Notes: generated by a model from the sequence alone, not told the origin. A stretch of 64,000 bases of DNA from Symbiodinium sp. CCMP2592 (GCA_905221615.1 CAJNDT010003779.1:372001-436000), one strand, 5' to 3'; positions 22,991 through 35,524 are shown, counted from the first letter of the stretch. Numbers and translations: made by a program.

Positions 22991-23570
22991 TCCTCCCAAT
23001 TCTTATTCCCAATTCTTAATCCCAATTCTTATTCCGAATTCTTATTCGCTAATTCTTATTCTCCAAATCCTAAAGCCCAAATCCTAAAGCGAAATCCTAA
23101 AGAATAAGAATTGGCCCTAATTCATATTCCCAAATCCTAAAGCGAAATCCTAAACCCTAAATCCTAAAGCCCAAATCCTAAAGCGAAACTCTAAAGAATA
23201 AGAATTGGCCCCAATTCATATTCCCAAATCCTAGAGCGAAATCCTAAAGCCTAAATCCTAAAGCGAAATCCTAAAGCGAAACTCTAAAGAATAAGAATTG
23301 GCCCCAATTCTTATTCCGAAATCCTAAAGCCGAAATCCTAAAGCCTAAATCCTGAAGCCGAAATCCTAAAGCGAAACTCTAAAGAATAAGAATTAGGGCC
23401 CAATTCTTAAAGAAATCCTCAAACGGCAATGTAACGAATAAGAATTAGAGCCAAATCCTAAATCCTAAAGCGAAATCCTAAAGCGAAATCCTAAAGCGAA
23501 ACTCTAAAGAATAAGAATTAGAGCCCAATTCTTATTCCTAATTCTTATTCTTTAAGAATTCGGGGCCCAA
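22991..23570. repeat. Satellite edge: AAATCCTAAAGCG units
   Basis: Degenerate 13-base units (AAATCCTAAAGCG) alternate with AAGAATAAGAATTGG. It looks like a bridge between the satellite and CCCTAAA-like repeats. Confidence 0.7.
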
Positions 23571-23916
23571 CCGAGCAGGTGCGCGCACGAACCGATCAGG
23601 CGGCACAGGGTTTAGGGTATATCTATATATAGGACAGTACTGTCGTCGACCCACTGCTTAGCGATGGCACGGCCTGTACCTTGGTGAGACAGTAGAAGCG
23701 CTGTGTAGGCACACTGCATGTGGCGATGCCCTCTAACGCCGAAAAGGCAGGGGAGGCCGCAGCGGTGGGCCGACAGGGCCCACCGGCCTGCGCCCCCTGA
23801 GTTTAGGGTTTGGGGTTTAAGGCTTTAGGGTGTAGGGTTTAGGGTTTAAGGTTTAGGGTTTAAGGCTTTAGTGTTTAGGGTTTAGGGCCTGCAACCCAAA
23901 ACCTGCTGTTTGCCAG

Positions 23917-23990
23917 GTTCGTGTGGTAGATCCTCGACCCCAGAGCCCGGCGGAGCCTTAAACCCGCTTCGCCATGAGGTTCGTGTGGTA
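23917..23990 (+). pseudogene. Broken copies of the start of exon 4
   Basis: AGGTTCGTGTGGTAGATCCT occurs at 23916 and 23976; the true exon (24815) reads AGGTTCGTGTGGTACGACTA. Both copies turn the Y codon into a TAG stop and then diverge. Confidence 0.45.
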
Positions 23991-24183
23991 GATCCTCAAA
24001 CCTTTAAACCCTAAACCTTAAACGCTTACATCCTTATATCCTTAAATCCATAAATCCTTGAATCCCTAAACCCTTAAACCCTTGAACCCTAACCCCTAAA
24101 CCCTTACACCCTAAGCTTTAAGCCCAGAGCCTCAACCGTAAATCCGACGGCCCGGAGGCCTTAACGCCCTGAACCTCAGATGC

Positions 24184-24384
24184 TACTTGGAGGGGCAGGG
24201 GGCTTAGTAAGTAAGGATGGTTCTAAGCCGGATCATGTACCCAGTGTTATTGGGCTTTTTATGACATTAAGCTTTTGAGCTAAAGCCGTAAGGTTATAAG
24301 TAGGTTATAATTAGGATAGCCCAGCTCTGGGGACTTATAACCCCAATTACGACCTACTTACTAAGTCCCATGATCCTTTAAGTA
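24184..24384. mobile_element. Foldback element, family A with a central insert
   Basis: The ends match the family, but about 75 unrelated bases (24218-24292) sit inside the left arm, lengthening it to 201 bases. Confidence 0.65.
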
Positions 24385-24409
24385 GACCCGAAATCCGAAA
24401 CCCTAATCA

Positions 24410-24508
24410 TTGCCTATACTATTTTTTTGGGGGGTTCCTTATTAAAACTATAGTATGATGGGCCCCAAAACCCTGTTGTAAAAAAATTAAGGCCCCTATA
24501 CTAAACCC
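24410..24508. mobile_element. Foldback element, family B
   Basis: CATTGCCTATACTATTTTTT through GGGCCCCAAAACCC to TTAAGGCCCCTATA. The left tip is worn. Confidence 0.6.
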
Positions 24509-24816
24509 CGAGGTGATCGCCCAAACAGGTGATCTGCTCGCCCAAGCGGGCTTTCGCGAGGTATCATGCGGACCGCCCTACCTGGACCCTAGAGAGGTTC
24601 CTTATTATGATTTCTTTATATAGGGTCTTTGGGGTCAAGGTAAAAACCCTGAACCCTAAACCCCAAAGCCCAAAACCCATAAGCCCAAACCCAACACCCA
24701 AAACCCTAAGCCCTAAGCCCCGAGACCCGAAACCCCAACCCCTAAACCCCAAACCTTCAACCTTGAGCCTTAATCCTCAAGCTATTCGGGGTTCCCTAAA
24801 AATCCTCAGCCCCGAG

Positions 24817-24895
24817 GTTCGTGTGGTACGACTACCTCTGCTGCCCCCAAGTCGAGGGGAAGCGCGAGGAGGCCATCCTCAGCCTGCCAAGCTAC
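24817..24895 (+). CDS. Exon 4 of the split ankyrin-linked gene (VWYDY motif)
   Basis: It follows CCCGAG and reads FVWYDYLCCPQVEGKREEAI, then LSLPSY. VWYD(Y/F)...PQ...I.S(L/I)P.Y is the best conserved block I recall for this family. Ending at AGCTAC|GCCTCT (a GC-type donor) and joining to exon 5 gives SYVEKC, which matches the family pattern in phase 0. Partial copies of the first 15 bases of this exon, with a stop, lie at 23917 and 23977. Confidence 0.65.
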
Positions 24896-25159
24896 GCCTC
24901 TCGGAGCTGGCTCATTTAAAGGGAGCCCCTTAAGGCTTGCTTAGGGTTTAGGGTTTAGGGTTTAGGGTTTCGGGTTTCGGGTTTAGGGTTTAGGGGGTTA
25001 TCTAACCTTTGATATTGGAGGAGCTAAGGAGCCAGGGATGGTGATAATCCCTATTGAATAAGGAGCTAAAGAGCCAAGGGAACCCCAAAACCATTGGTTA
25101 GGAGCCCCTTAAGGCTTGCTTAGGGTTTAGGGTTTAGGGTTTAGGGTTTAGGGAGCCCC

Positions 25160-25572
25160 TTAAGGCTTGCTCTAAGGGGCTCCTTTAAGGGATCTGTAAG
25201 GGGTTCCTTTAGGGCTCCTTTAAGGGAGCTTTCTGGGCTCCCCTAAAGCAACCCTTAAAGGAACTCTTAAAGGAGCCTTTCAAGGAACCCTTAAAGGAAC
25301 CCTCTACCCCCACTAAACCGTAAATCACTGCAAGGGCTTCCTTTCGGGTTCCTTTAAAGGATCTTTTAGGGTTCCCTTAAACGAACCCTTAAAGGAGCCT
25401 TTAAAGGAATCCTTAAAGGAACCATCTACCCCCACTAACCCGTAAATCCCTGTAATTGCTTCCTTTCGGGTTCCTTTAAAGGATCTTTTAGGGTTCCCTT
25501 AAACGAACCCTTAACGGAGCCTTTCAAGGAACCCTTAAAGGAACCCCCACTAAACAGTAAATCCATTAGCTC
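25160..25572. repeat. Tandem repeat, about 120-bp unit
   Basis: Three copies of a unit with TTCCTTTCGGGTTCCTTTAA and CCCCCACTAA, with AAATC starts at 25322, 25444 and 25558. The inner AAAGGAACCCTTAAAGG segments are palindromic. Confidence 0.7.
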
Positions 25573-25573
25573 T

Positions 25574-25698
25574 GCTTAAAGGATCATGGGACTTGGTAAG
25601 TAGGTTATAATTGGGATCATAAGTCCCCCAAGCGGGGCCACCCTACTTATAAAACCTACTTATAACCTTACTTACTAAGTCCCATGAGCCTTTAAGTA
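25574..25698. mobile_element. Foldback element, family A
   Basis: GCTTAAAGGATCATGGGACT to CCTTTAAGTA. Complete apart from the first base of the TA. Confidence 0.7.
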
Positions 25699-25989
25699 GA
25701 CCTTAAACACTTACGGGTTTCGGGGTTTGGGGTTTTCGGGCCTTAAGGCTTTAGGGTTTAGGGTGCATCCCTTAAGGTACTCTACGGGCTTCCAGAAACT
25801 CTTAAGCCCCTTAGTGCGCGTTTTCCTTGCCTTATGGATCCTAAGGTAGATCCTAAAGGGTTTTGGAGTTTAATTGTTTCTGGGTGGCGCGTTGGGTCGG
25901 GTGGGCCTTAGGGCTTAGAGTTTCTGTGCAGCGCGGCTTGTGGGTGTAGGGTTCAGGGGTTGGAGGTCTTCGGTTTTGGAGTCCTTGAT

Positions 25990-26115
25990 TACTTAAGGGA
26001 TCATGGGACTTAGTAACTGAGGTTATAAACAAGGTATGTAACTATACTTATAATTACTTATATAACCCCAACTATATCTCCAATTTACTTACTAAGTCCC
26101 GTGATCCTCCAAGTA
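25990..26115. mobile_element. Foldback element, family A, AACTG subtype
   Basis: TACTTAAGGGATCATGGG to CCTCCAAGTA, with the TTAGTAACTGAGG inner arm. Confidence 0.7.
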
Positions 26116-26155
26116 GGGGACAAGCGTCTTTCGGACTGTTTGGGGTTTAGGGGTC

Positions 26156-26261
26156 TACCTTAACCTACCAGAACCTACTTTTTTGTAGGGTCCCTATAAG
26201 CTCAATATGTGGGTTGATAATAGGAACCTACAAAAAAAGTGGAGTTTGGTAGTTTAAGGTA
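26156..26261. mobile_element. Foldback element, family I
   Basis: TACCTTAACCTACCAGAACC pairs with TTTGGTAGTTTAAGGTA. Ends in TA. Confidence 0.6.
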
Positions 26262-26313
26262 GGGTGTGACTTAGTGGTTTAGGGCCCGCACAGACCTATC
26301 AGCCCGCAGAAAG

Positions 26314-26375
26314 GTTGAGAAATGCCGTTTCTTCGCGATTCTCTGCCCGCCCGTCCAGAACTCAAGCGCCTTGGA
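26314..26375 (+). CDS. Exon 5 of the split ankyrin-linked gene
   Basis: After CAGAAAG it reads VEKCRFFAILCPPVQ, then NSS. The C..FF..LCPP pattern directly follows the VWYDY block in the family. The 3' border is not clear; possible donors lie between 26357 and 26386. The family's next block (a W..RGWCR motif) was not found, so an exon may be hidden or lost in the 23 kb before 49330. Confidence 0.6.
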
Positions 26376-26393
26376 GGGGTTTCTACTTAAAGG

Positions 26394-26507
26394 CTCATAG
26401 GACTTAGCAAGTAAGGTTATAGGTAGGTCATAATTAGGATAACCTCACTTAGGGGACTTATAACCCCCATTATAACCTGCTTACTGAGTCCCATGATCCT
26501 TGAAGTA
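26394..26507. mobile_element. Foldback element, family A
   Basis: TACTTAAAGGCTCATAGG to CCTTGAAGTA. It begins just after exon 5 of the split gene. Confidence 0.7.
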
Positions 26508-26535
26508 GAGACTTTCGGTTTCGGGGATTCGGGTC

Positions 26536-26660
26536 TACTTGGAGGGGCAGGGGACTTAGCAAGTAGGTTATAAGTAGAGTTATAAGTACCCTAAATGGAG
26601 TTACCCCACTTACAACCCTACTTATAAACGACTTACCAAGTTCCCTGCCCCTCCTGGCAG
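26536..26660. mobile_element. Foldback element, family A, GGGGCAGGGG subtype
   Basis: Arms GAGGGGCAGGGGACTTAGC and GTTCCCTGCCCCTCC. Same subtype as 48673 and 60442. Confidence 0.7.
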
Positions 26661-27270
26661 ACCCCAAACCCTAAATCCCATAGATACCTTTAAGGATCCC
26701 TGTAGATCCCTTTCAGGAGCCCTCTAAGGAACCCTTACTAAGGATTCGGGTCTAGGGGCACCTTAGCTCTAGACCTTTTGGGGTTAGGACCCTTTCAGTT
26801 AGACCTCCTGCACTCCCGAGGTTGAGGCCCCTATACCTTGCAGCATGCATACAAAGGCTCTAGGGACTCACATCTTCAGGTTTAGGGTTTAGGGTTCAGG
26901 GAGGGCCCAGGCTACCTGACTCGACAGCGGTTTTGTGGGCATGTTGAGGCCGACGGTGCGTGTTTGGGGTAAGCCGTGGTGATAGTCGAAGTTTGGAAAG
27001 CCCGCGAGCCCACAGATTCCCAAAGTCTTACATAAGACCCGGTTAACGGAGAGAGTCCTTAAGTAAGTTTAAGCATTCGGGTTCGGGACGAGAGGTTTTC
27101 GCAGTTTCTGCCATGTGTTCACAAGGCAGCTGGGTGCAAATGGAATCTTCAATTTCAGGCAAAACTGCGGGCTGCAACTGTCAAGGCTTCAAGTCTTTGT
27201 CCAGTTGGACTAAATCCCTAGACCCAAATCCCTAAGCCTAAACCCTAAATCCCTAAACCCTAAACCCTAA

Positions 27271-27882
27271 ATTGGAAGCCTTTACAGCTCTCGGACAAAA
27301 CAGAACGATAGCATCCTTAAACCCCAAGCCCTTAGAAGGCCCACTGGCCTCCAAACGTAGGGCCTAGGGGCGCGAAGGGGCCAGGGGGATAGATATTCAC
27401 GGGGCAGCCTGGGTAGCCATACCGATTGTAGTTCTGCAGCCTGCACATAAAGATCTGGGATGTCTCTGGCAGTATGAGTTTGCAATTGTGGTCCCGATTT
27501 CAGTCAAGTGAGCTGAACATATCAAGCGTCCTTTTGCATATTAGCAGGCCGACGACCACGTGCATCATCATTTTCGTGGGCCCAGACAATGTATCTAAGG
27601 CATGGCGCGATGCAAGCAATATTTGGATATTAGGTGGGCTTTTCTTATCTTTTGCAATAATTTGCAGGTTAATGTTCATATTTGCTGATGCTCCAAGAAA
27701 TAAACTCGACCTTCAAAGTTCTCCCTTCGCTGAGTGATGCTTGTCCAAGGTTTAGCTCCATTGAGGTCATGTGATGCACCGCACATTGAGGAGCATCCCA
27801 AAAAAGTGACGTTCCATCAGCTACAAATTTGTGGCTGTCGGTTGTAGCAGCATCGGGGCAACGTCCAAAACGGGAAGTGGTG
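27271..27882. other. 5' edge of the gene island
   Basis: Telomere-like repeats stop at about 27270. An ORF at 27474-27737 has a hydrophobic segment (GGLFLSFAIICRLMFIF) but no family likeness. It may hold an upstream exon or promoter of the transposase-like gene. Confidence 0.35.
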
Positions 27883-30800
27883 ATGCTTGTTAGGAGAAGT
27901 GTAGGCTGGAAAGACGACAGTTTTATGATATTGCCATGGCTTCGCTTGTGGATGTCTGTCCTCTGTGCAAATGCGCTGAGCAGCTTCATTCGTTTGCAGT
28001 CGTTGGAGGTTGAGGGGAAACAAGTTGTCCCAAAAGAAAAGGCCACTGACTTTTTCGTGGGTGTTCTGAAGAATCGTGGCTGGCAGTTGGCTGCTGCACG
28101 TCGTCGGATCCATGAAGCTTGGCGCCAGGCTGCCACGGAACCAAGGTCTGTGGCTTCAGCATCAAGTTGGCGAGATGCGTTCATTAGTGTCTACGAGGTT
28201 ACGCAAGTAAGCCGGGCATTGGGACTCGATGTGGCGTTGTCCTCAATTCTGCAAGCGCAGGGGCCTATCGATGTGGATGCAGATGATGCGGTGGAAGTTT
28301 CGGGACTCGTTCCGCTTGCGGACGTTCCAGGCACAGATGGGGGTGCAGATGCCTCTGCTTTAGCTTCTTCAGCTTCAGCCGCGGCTGCATCTGATCCCGT
28401 GGTGCCACTTTTGGAGTTGGCAAATCCAGCAGACGCGTCTAGGCGGCCACGGAAGCGGGCTGCGGTGGCCCGTGACCCTGTGCAGCAGCAATCTGATCTG
28501 GTTGCTTACGAAGCGCATCACAAAGAACTCTCAGGCATGGAGCACCGGGCATTGGTGCAATTGTGCTTGAAGCAAGAGGGAGAACTGCGACGGCAATCAA
28601 GCCGCATCGACGTGCTGATGAAAAGTCAGAAGCAACTGAAGAAAAAGGCTGCTACTGCGGCTGCAGCTAAGACCAAAGCGATCACGAAGATGAAGGCTCA
28701 GAAGAAGCCTGAGCTGTTTGCCATCCAGAAATTGGGCAAGCAGCGTGCTGGCAGAGCTGGACGATTTTCGTTGTCCAGCAAGTTTTCCATCGGACTTCGT
28801 CGATGTCTGACGAATGTCGCTGCCAGCGACTTCGGCATCATCAACATGGTGGACATCAGCCGACAGACTGTGTTGCGCAGCGAGCTGCTGACAGGAGCAG
28901 GGATCGTGAGACTGATGCAGCTCTTCGTACAGGACGGATTGGGGCTCGCGTTGGAATCGGCATCTGCGGTGTCAGCGGAGAACGACGACTGGTCTTTATT
29001 TGGCGTTGGGTACCGCTGTGATGCGACAAATGCTGCCATCTGGAGGAGAAAAAAGCTTCACGTTCTGGAAGCAAATGTTCTGTATGTGTCGGACTTTGAA
29101 AAGCTCCGTGAAGGCAACTTCGACGAAGCTACTGTGCGCAGGCATTGTGTGTTCCTTGTTGCCGACTTCAAGCAGATGTTTTGCGGTTTGCAGTTTGCAA
29201 TTGCCGAGGCCGCGTTCGTGCAGTCTCGCTTGACATCCTTGCTTTCCCCCCTATGTTGTTTTTTTTAATGTTGCTCATGTCTGTGGAAGCGCAGTCGGAT
29301 GCTGAGGTCAGACCTGCAGGTTATCAACAATGATGCAACTGCCTTCGACGTGCTGGCTTTGGTTGTCAAGCAGCTGCAGGCGTTGGGCGTGCCTTTCGGG
29401 CATAAGATTGCGAATTTGCGCCAGTGGCTTGGTCTTTTCTGCTCATACGGGTTGCCGATAGTGTTGTCAGTGTTGTAGTGAACGGCGATTATATGTTGGA
29501 AAACCTATTTTGTGTATCTGCTACTAAAGACTTAAGGCAAGGCAAGCTGACAGAGCGCTCTGTCTTTATCTACTGTGACACGACGGATGCTGGAAGTGAT
29601 CAAACTGCTCGAAGACGCCACGTGGCCGCCGCCCTTGCCACTGTCGATTGTGTGCTGTATTTTGACTGCAATTGCTTGCTTCACCAATTCCACCTTATAG
29701 TCCGTGAGAGTCTTCAGCTCATGGACGCGATGTTGGTGGAGCTGCGACAAAGCCATCCTGAAACCACCCGTGATTTCCAAGGCTATTGCTCGAGCTTGGC
29801 AAAGGCAACCAACTTTTGGCGCTCCCACATTTCCGCCTTCATCGACGTTTGGGAAAAGTTGCACGGGACCTCTGCCAAGACCCCGCATACAGACCCGGAC
29901 TCAGTCAAGTACAGGCGCTTGCCTCTGGCTTTTGTTGCTGGACGCTGGGGTTCCATCGAGGATTCTGAAAGATTTTACATCCAGCGCTCGCGCAAGCTCC
30001 TCGAGCCAGTTTTCCTTGGTGTGCTCAGCAAGTATGTGAAAGCAAATCCAGCCAAGCAAGCTGGGAACGCCACACCTGCAACCTCTGCAGGCAAGCCAGA
30101 CAAATCCTCGTCCGCGGAGGCCTTGCTGGATTCGGATGATCGAGAGCAGTATCGCATCAAGATGACGAAATGGGCTGCAGGGACATGGGCCGCGATTAGC
30201 AACTCTTTGTTCTGGTTGCTGCTGCATCTGGGAAGCAAGAGCCGTGAGCCACTCACTCACTTCTTTTGCTGGGCACAGAAATATAGCAAGCGGCGCATGC
30301 TGCAGCGCCTCGTGACAGGACAGGCAGACATTTTCATGAGCGAGTACAACCAATTGTTGGAGTCCTTCGAGGATTGGTACGAGATGGCTGTGCGGGAAGC
30401 GAATGCGCAAGATCTTCCAAAAGAAGTTGCTCAGTTGGTTCGCACCTTTGCCTTGAAGCTTGTGGTCCACGGCGCAGGCTCCTTTCACAGGCGTATCGTC
30501 TCTGTTGTGCAGAGGCCTTTGGGGCAACATGCACATTATCAGTGGCATTGCAATGTGCACTTGCGAGGATTTGTGTGCGTTGACTTCTTCCACATAAGAT
30601 TTCAGATTGATGTGCTGAGCTTTTTTTTGTTCTGTTGGAAGCTGTGAGCTTCACTCAGTCATCTCCTGCAGGTACCCACTTCGGCTTCTGTGGCTGTTGC
30701 ACCGTGCTCCGCATGCCCGTTGCACCACGCGCAAGACGATTGCAACAGAGTTGCTTGCGTGCAGCCCGAACGAGCTTGAGGCAAACTGTCGCAAGGTGGT

Positions 30801-33251
30801 GCTGCTCTGCAGATCAGAACTGGAGCACATGGCCTCGGAAGGCAACTTCCAGCTTCATGCACATCCAAAAGGGTCTTTGTTGTATTCAATAGTCAACACC
30901 TTTGCGGAACTCCTGCACGGCGACACGCAGCTTGTAGAATCCATAAACTCAATCGTGCGCTTCGTCAGCACGCGATGTCCTTCCATGGATTTGCACACAC
31001 TTTCTGCAAGACTGACTTGCAAGAAGGCTGTTACCGGATGCATGGACGCCGCCAGCGAGGCAAACCGAAAGCGCTGGACCGCGGTCGAAGCCTTTGCCCG
31101 TCCGCTTCTGCAGGAGCTGACAGAAGCAGCGCACGAGTACAAAGCAGTCCTTGATGCCGCGCACCGGTACGAGCAACCGGTGCGACAGACACTGCAAGAC
31201 ATGGAGACTTCCTTGTCCAACACGAACTTGGCTGTCGCGTTTCCAGACTTGAAGCCCACAGTCGCCACTCGCTGGGCTGGATCCCAGGCCTCGAAACTCA
31301 AGAAAGCTTTGGAGATGGAGTGGGGCTGTTTGGGCCCAAAGGGCACATGCGCGCGAAGCAAAGCTGCTGCGGCAGCTGGGTTCACAGTGTTTTGCCTGCA
31401 AGACTCGCAACAACCAGAAGCTCTGCGTGTTTTTGTGCGGGCGTGCTCGTATCGTTCCGTTTTGACAGTTGCAGAGTTGGAAGCGCATTCGGATGGCAAG
31501 CTTCGTTTTCGATCCGGACGTATGCATTTCACCTCCACGGTCACTTTGCTGCGGGGGTGTCACGGCGCCTGCTTCCAGGAGGTGGACCCATCAATATATC
31601 GGGTCTTCCGAAGCTGCGCTGTGCATGACACCGATGGCGGGCTTGCGTGCGTGGCGCAGACTGCTTCTTCAGACAAGCAGAGTCTGCATCTTCAGGTGAG
31701 TCCTTTCCAGCATATCTTGTCGCATGAGCCGGTTCATGAGGTGCAACGAACCGCAGATGGCTTGTCGAGAAGCATGGGTGCAGAGGCCTGCTTTTGGCAG
31801 CCAAGTGATCGCACTTTTTCTGGAAACACATGTTTTTAATTGTTTTCAGGTAGTTTGGGGTGCTGCATGCAGGCTCTGGAAGACGACATTGCGGCTCCCG
31901 ATGGAGCAATCCCAGACGGCTACACTTTTGGTGATGGGGAGGACATCGCAGAATCGAAGTCTCACGCCGACGCACTGGAACAGGAACTGGATGTTGCGGC
32001 AACTGCGGCTGAGGCATGTGAGACAATCCGCCAAGCTGCACCCTCTGCTTCAGACGGAACAAAGAAGAGGAAGAGACACGTCCCAGAAGAGACGAAACAG
32101 ATTCGGTGCGATGATTTGCAATTGCTCGATGATGCTGCAGAGCTGGTGCGCTCCATGCACACTTCTTCGTCTTCGGGGATTGCATTGACGCAGGAAGAAA
32201 TTGAAGAGGAAGCGCTACTCATGTTGATCCGCAAGCAGAACGAGAAGTCGGCGGCTAGTTCTGCCAGGGGACAGGACGACGAGCTGGACGTCCTGGTCCA
32301 TGCAAGCACGGCTCGGCGTTCCACGGCTTCGGGCCGACGGAAATCCAGATGCTTTGAAGATGATGAAGCCTTCTTGCAACAACTGCTGCCGGAACCGGCG
32401 ACCGAATCAGATGCTGGGAGTGAGGCCAGTGCAGCTGACAGTGGCGTGGTCTCAGCAGGTCTGGCTGATGCGCGCGAATCACGCGCCAACCGCAAGGCTG
32501 TAGAAACATGGGAAGCATCAGTTTCTTCTACCCTGCAAAGCTTTGCGGACCGCGACCAGCGGCTGGCTCGTGGTGCAGGACACAACGACGAAGTTTCATT
32601 GCTTGTGACAATCCCAAAAGATACCAGGCCTGCGCCAGCAGTTGCTTTCACTGAGTCTGGAGAGGGAGAGGATGATGATTGCGAAGCTTTCGAAGTTATA
32701 TGTGTGAAGTGGACTGACCCCAGTCGCCGCTTGGGACGCACTGTGCGCCTGGATGCGAAAAATCGCGTCGTGTATGCACCACCACATCTGTTCGGAGCGG
32801 CTGTGCCAGTGCATGAATTTCCTCTTGGAAGACACGAAGACCTGGTGCATGCTTCTGGAGCACAGAGTCGCAAGTACAAAGGTGGTATGCGTGACGAATT
32901 GCCTCCTGAAGTACAGCGTTTGCTTTTGCTGACTCGGATGATATGTTCCTATGCCAACGAGGAGCAGGTTTTCTGAACTTTCTTACCTTTAGTGCACTCG
33001 TTTTAGCAGGGAGCAGGAATCAGTGGAATTCATGTCTGTGTCTTCTGCCACAGGACCCATCTGCGGCATCTAGGCGGAACAAGCTTCGCGGCAAGTGTCC
33101 GAAATGCAAGCAGCCTTGCGATGCTGCGCCCTGCACCCTCTGCCTCCCCCACGAAGCGAACGGCCATGTGCACACCGGATGCGGCACGTGCACTGTATGC
33201 ATTGCCACGTTTTATGCGGCCGTTCGTGCCATGTCCCCCAAGCACAACTGA
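27883..33251 (+). CDS. Multi-exon transposase-like protein (RNase H-fold suspected)
   Basis: My model joins 27883-29208, 29320-29431, 29542-30514, 30672-31695, 31873-32967 and 33054-33251 (1575 residues); all five junctions keep phase. Introns are 86-177 bases; the first and third use GC donors and the others GT. From the N-terminus: an acidic low-complexity part, a basic coiled coil (about 220-290), then a domain with YRCDATN (D380), IYCDTTDAGSD (D492), CNCLLHQFH (C524-H527) and LVESINSIVR (E893). This D-D-C/H-E spacing recalls RNase H-fold DDE transposases such as hAT, but I cannot place it in a superfamily. Residues 1146-1510 are acidic, then comes a folded patch ending KWTDPSRRLG and beyond. 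The last exon is a cysteine cluster (CPKCKQPC...CTLC...CGTCTVC), probably zinc binding. The start is tentative and upstream exons are possible. It could be an active transposase, a domesticated one, or a host protein family. Confidence 0.55.
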
Positions 33252-35400
33252 GTATGAGCACACTTCCAGGACCGGGATTTGCAAACGGTGGTCATGATTC
33301 AGTTACGAAGTTTCGAAGGTTTGTCTAAGTGTGTTTTTAGATTGAAGCTTTGCCTTTCGTGATAGTCTAACAGCATGTCCCTTGTACTCTGTACTCAGCT
33401 TCTACTTTCAGTCCAGTCTATATCATGTCGCAGGATTCCTGCTCCGTGTCCGTTGTGCCATTTGGCGTTGCACGAGCTGTCGCGAGTCAGGCAGGGACAG
33501 CACAGATCTGCATCAACATGAGCTGGCCATGTCCATGCAGCTAACTGACCAATCTGCAAAAGCTTCGTACCGAATCCTACACCGATGTTTAAAACAGAGC
33601 TGGGTTGCCATGAGCTATTTCTGTCCTCGCGCACAGGTTATCCTGAGATTGCCCGGCGCGGTTCTGCTCTCAGCGCCAAACCAAACCTTGAGCGCCGGTT
33701 CAGCACATGACAAGAAGGACGATGTATACTTTGCGTAGTATGCTGTGCAACATCCAGTGTAGACACAGAAGAAGCACACTGACGAAGGCCGCTATAAACT
33801 TAAACACGCCCTTTCTCTTCTCTCCAATTCTTGCCCTGCGCACTTCCCTTCTGTGTTACAGTTACACTGTTTCTGTCCTTTTCTATCTGTCCCGGTGCTT
33901 CGTGTCCCTCGTCTGCTTGCCGTCTGTCTCTCTGTCTGTTCCATCGCAGTCACTCTCTCTCTGTCTCTCCCTCCCGCTCTTTTGGTGGTCCCATCTCACA
34001 TCTCTCTTTTGTCTTTGTCTTTCCGAACAAAGACAAAACAGATCCTGCAAGGTTGCATGCCAGCGGGACCTATTCGGTCCGGAGGCCATGTACCCGAGGA
34101 TTGGCATGTTCTCACAGAAGCTGGGGTCATTTGTCTGTCATGTAGTTTAATGGCGCCTGAAGCTTGCACCGCAAGGCTTCGATCATTGATGGGGGCTTGG
34201 AGTTGGAAAGTTTTGCAGGGCTTGTGTTCCGTGGGGTAGAGTTGCGCATTTGTCACCGTTGTGCTTGGCTGTTACCTCACCAGAATTACATCCTCCAAGC
34301 CGGAACCGCCTTATACCACGGACCCGCAGCATCGTATCCATCCTTACAAATGACCTACGATTACCTGGCCGGCCTACATGTAGGTACATGCTTGCCGATA
34401 TGTTTTGGGTATGGGCTGCGCAGACTTGTTTCTGATGGCACATTTTTGGTTCTCACTTTGTTCCAAGGTCTTCCGTCAACTCTAGTCCTTAGCCGTCCTT
34501 AGCCCAAGCAAAAGCCTACGTACCAAATCCGACGATACTTCCTGTTCTTTCAGCGAAGGGTCCGAGCAGTCCCGGGGGTGGCTAGCATTAGCGCTTTTAT
34601 TTGCGAGCCTGCCATGTTGTTTAAGGGCTGTAGGTTTAGGGCTGGTTTGGACTGGTTTAGACGTTTAGGGCTCACGGGCTAGTGCGGGCTAGTGTAACGG
34701 TTTTGGGGGTCGGCTTGATCCGTTGCAAGGGAGTTCGCTGAGGAGGTTTGAGGTCGAGGTTGTTTGCATCCTCAAACCCATATGCAAGGACATACTCAAC
34801 CCTGGAAGTTGCTGTAGTTACTCAATCCTCCAAACCCCAGACGCCCTAAACTAAACCCCGCAGCCCGTGGCACTCCGGAACTTTGGGTGCCCACCCTTGC
34901 CACAGGGACGAAGAAGACTTGGCTGGACGGCTCAGAACACTTCAGGGCTTTGGGATCTCGAGTTCAGAAGCTCTGGAGATTAAGATTCGGACGTTCGGTC
35001 CTAAGATCTTTCAGATTTTGCTCTGGGCTCAGCCATTCCTTGTCCAGGATCTTAAGCTCAGGGCGTGGGTTTCGTACAGTTTCATGTTGGGGTGTTGGTT
35101 CTGGGGTTTCACAATTCAGGAACTTAGTTCTGGAGTATCAGAAACCCCAGGATTTCTACGATTTGGATTTCTAGGTCTCCAGGTTTTGAGTTACGGTTCA
35201 GTCTTGAAGCGCGAACAAAAGGTTTGTTGGGTGTAGGGGCAGGGAGAAAGGCTGTGATCAATTACCAATGGTTGGTTACTTTCAGAACCGACATCGAATC
35301 TTCGTAGAAGTGGTATTAGAGCAGCAGTATTTGGAATCGTAGTAGTGTAGCAGTGTTGCCAGCAGTAGTCATGATAATGATCGAAATGGTAGTGGTAGCC
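33252..35400. other. Intergenic stretch with no clear gene
   Basis: It follows the stop of the transposase-like gene. Apart from the CT tract and weak telomere-like text near 34620-34870, nothing is recognised. Several ORFs of 60-150 codons overlap in different frames without any family likeness. Confidence 0.4.
33880..34020. repeat. CT-rich low-complexity tract
   Basis: TCTCTCTGTCTCTCCCTCCC-type text. Open frames across it (Ser/Leu-rich) are not convincing as genes. Confidence 0.6.
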
Positions 35401-35457
35401 TTGTCCCTCACCCAACGTACCCATCTGCGTCCTTAACCTGTGTCCTTTTTTTTCCTA

Positions 35458-35459
35458 GA

Positions 35460-35524
<65 letters not shown>

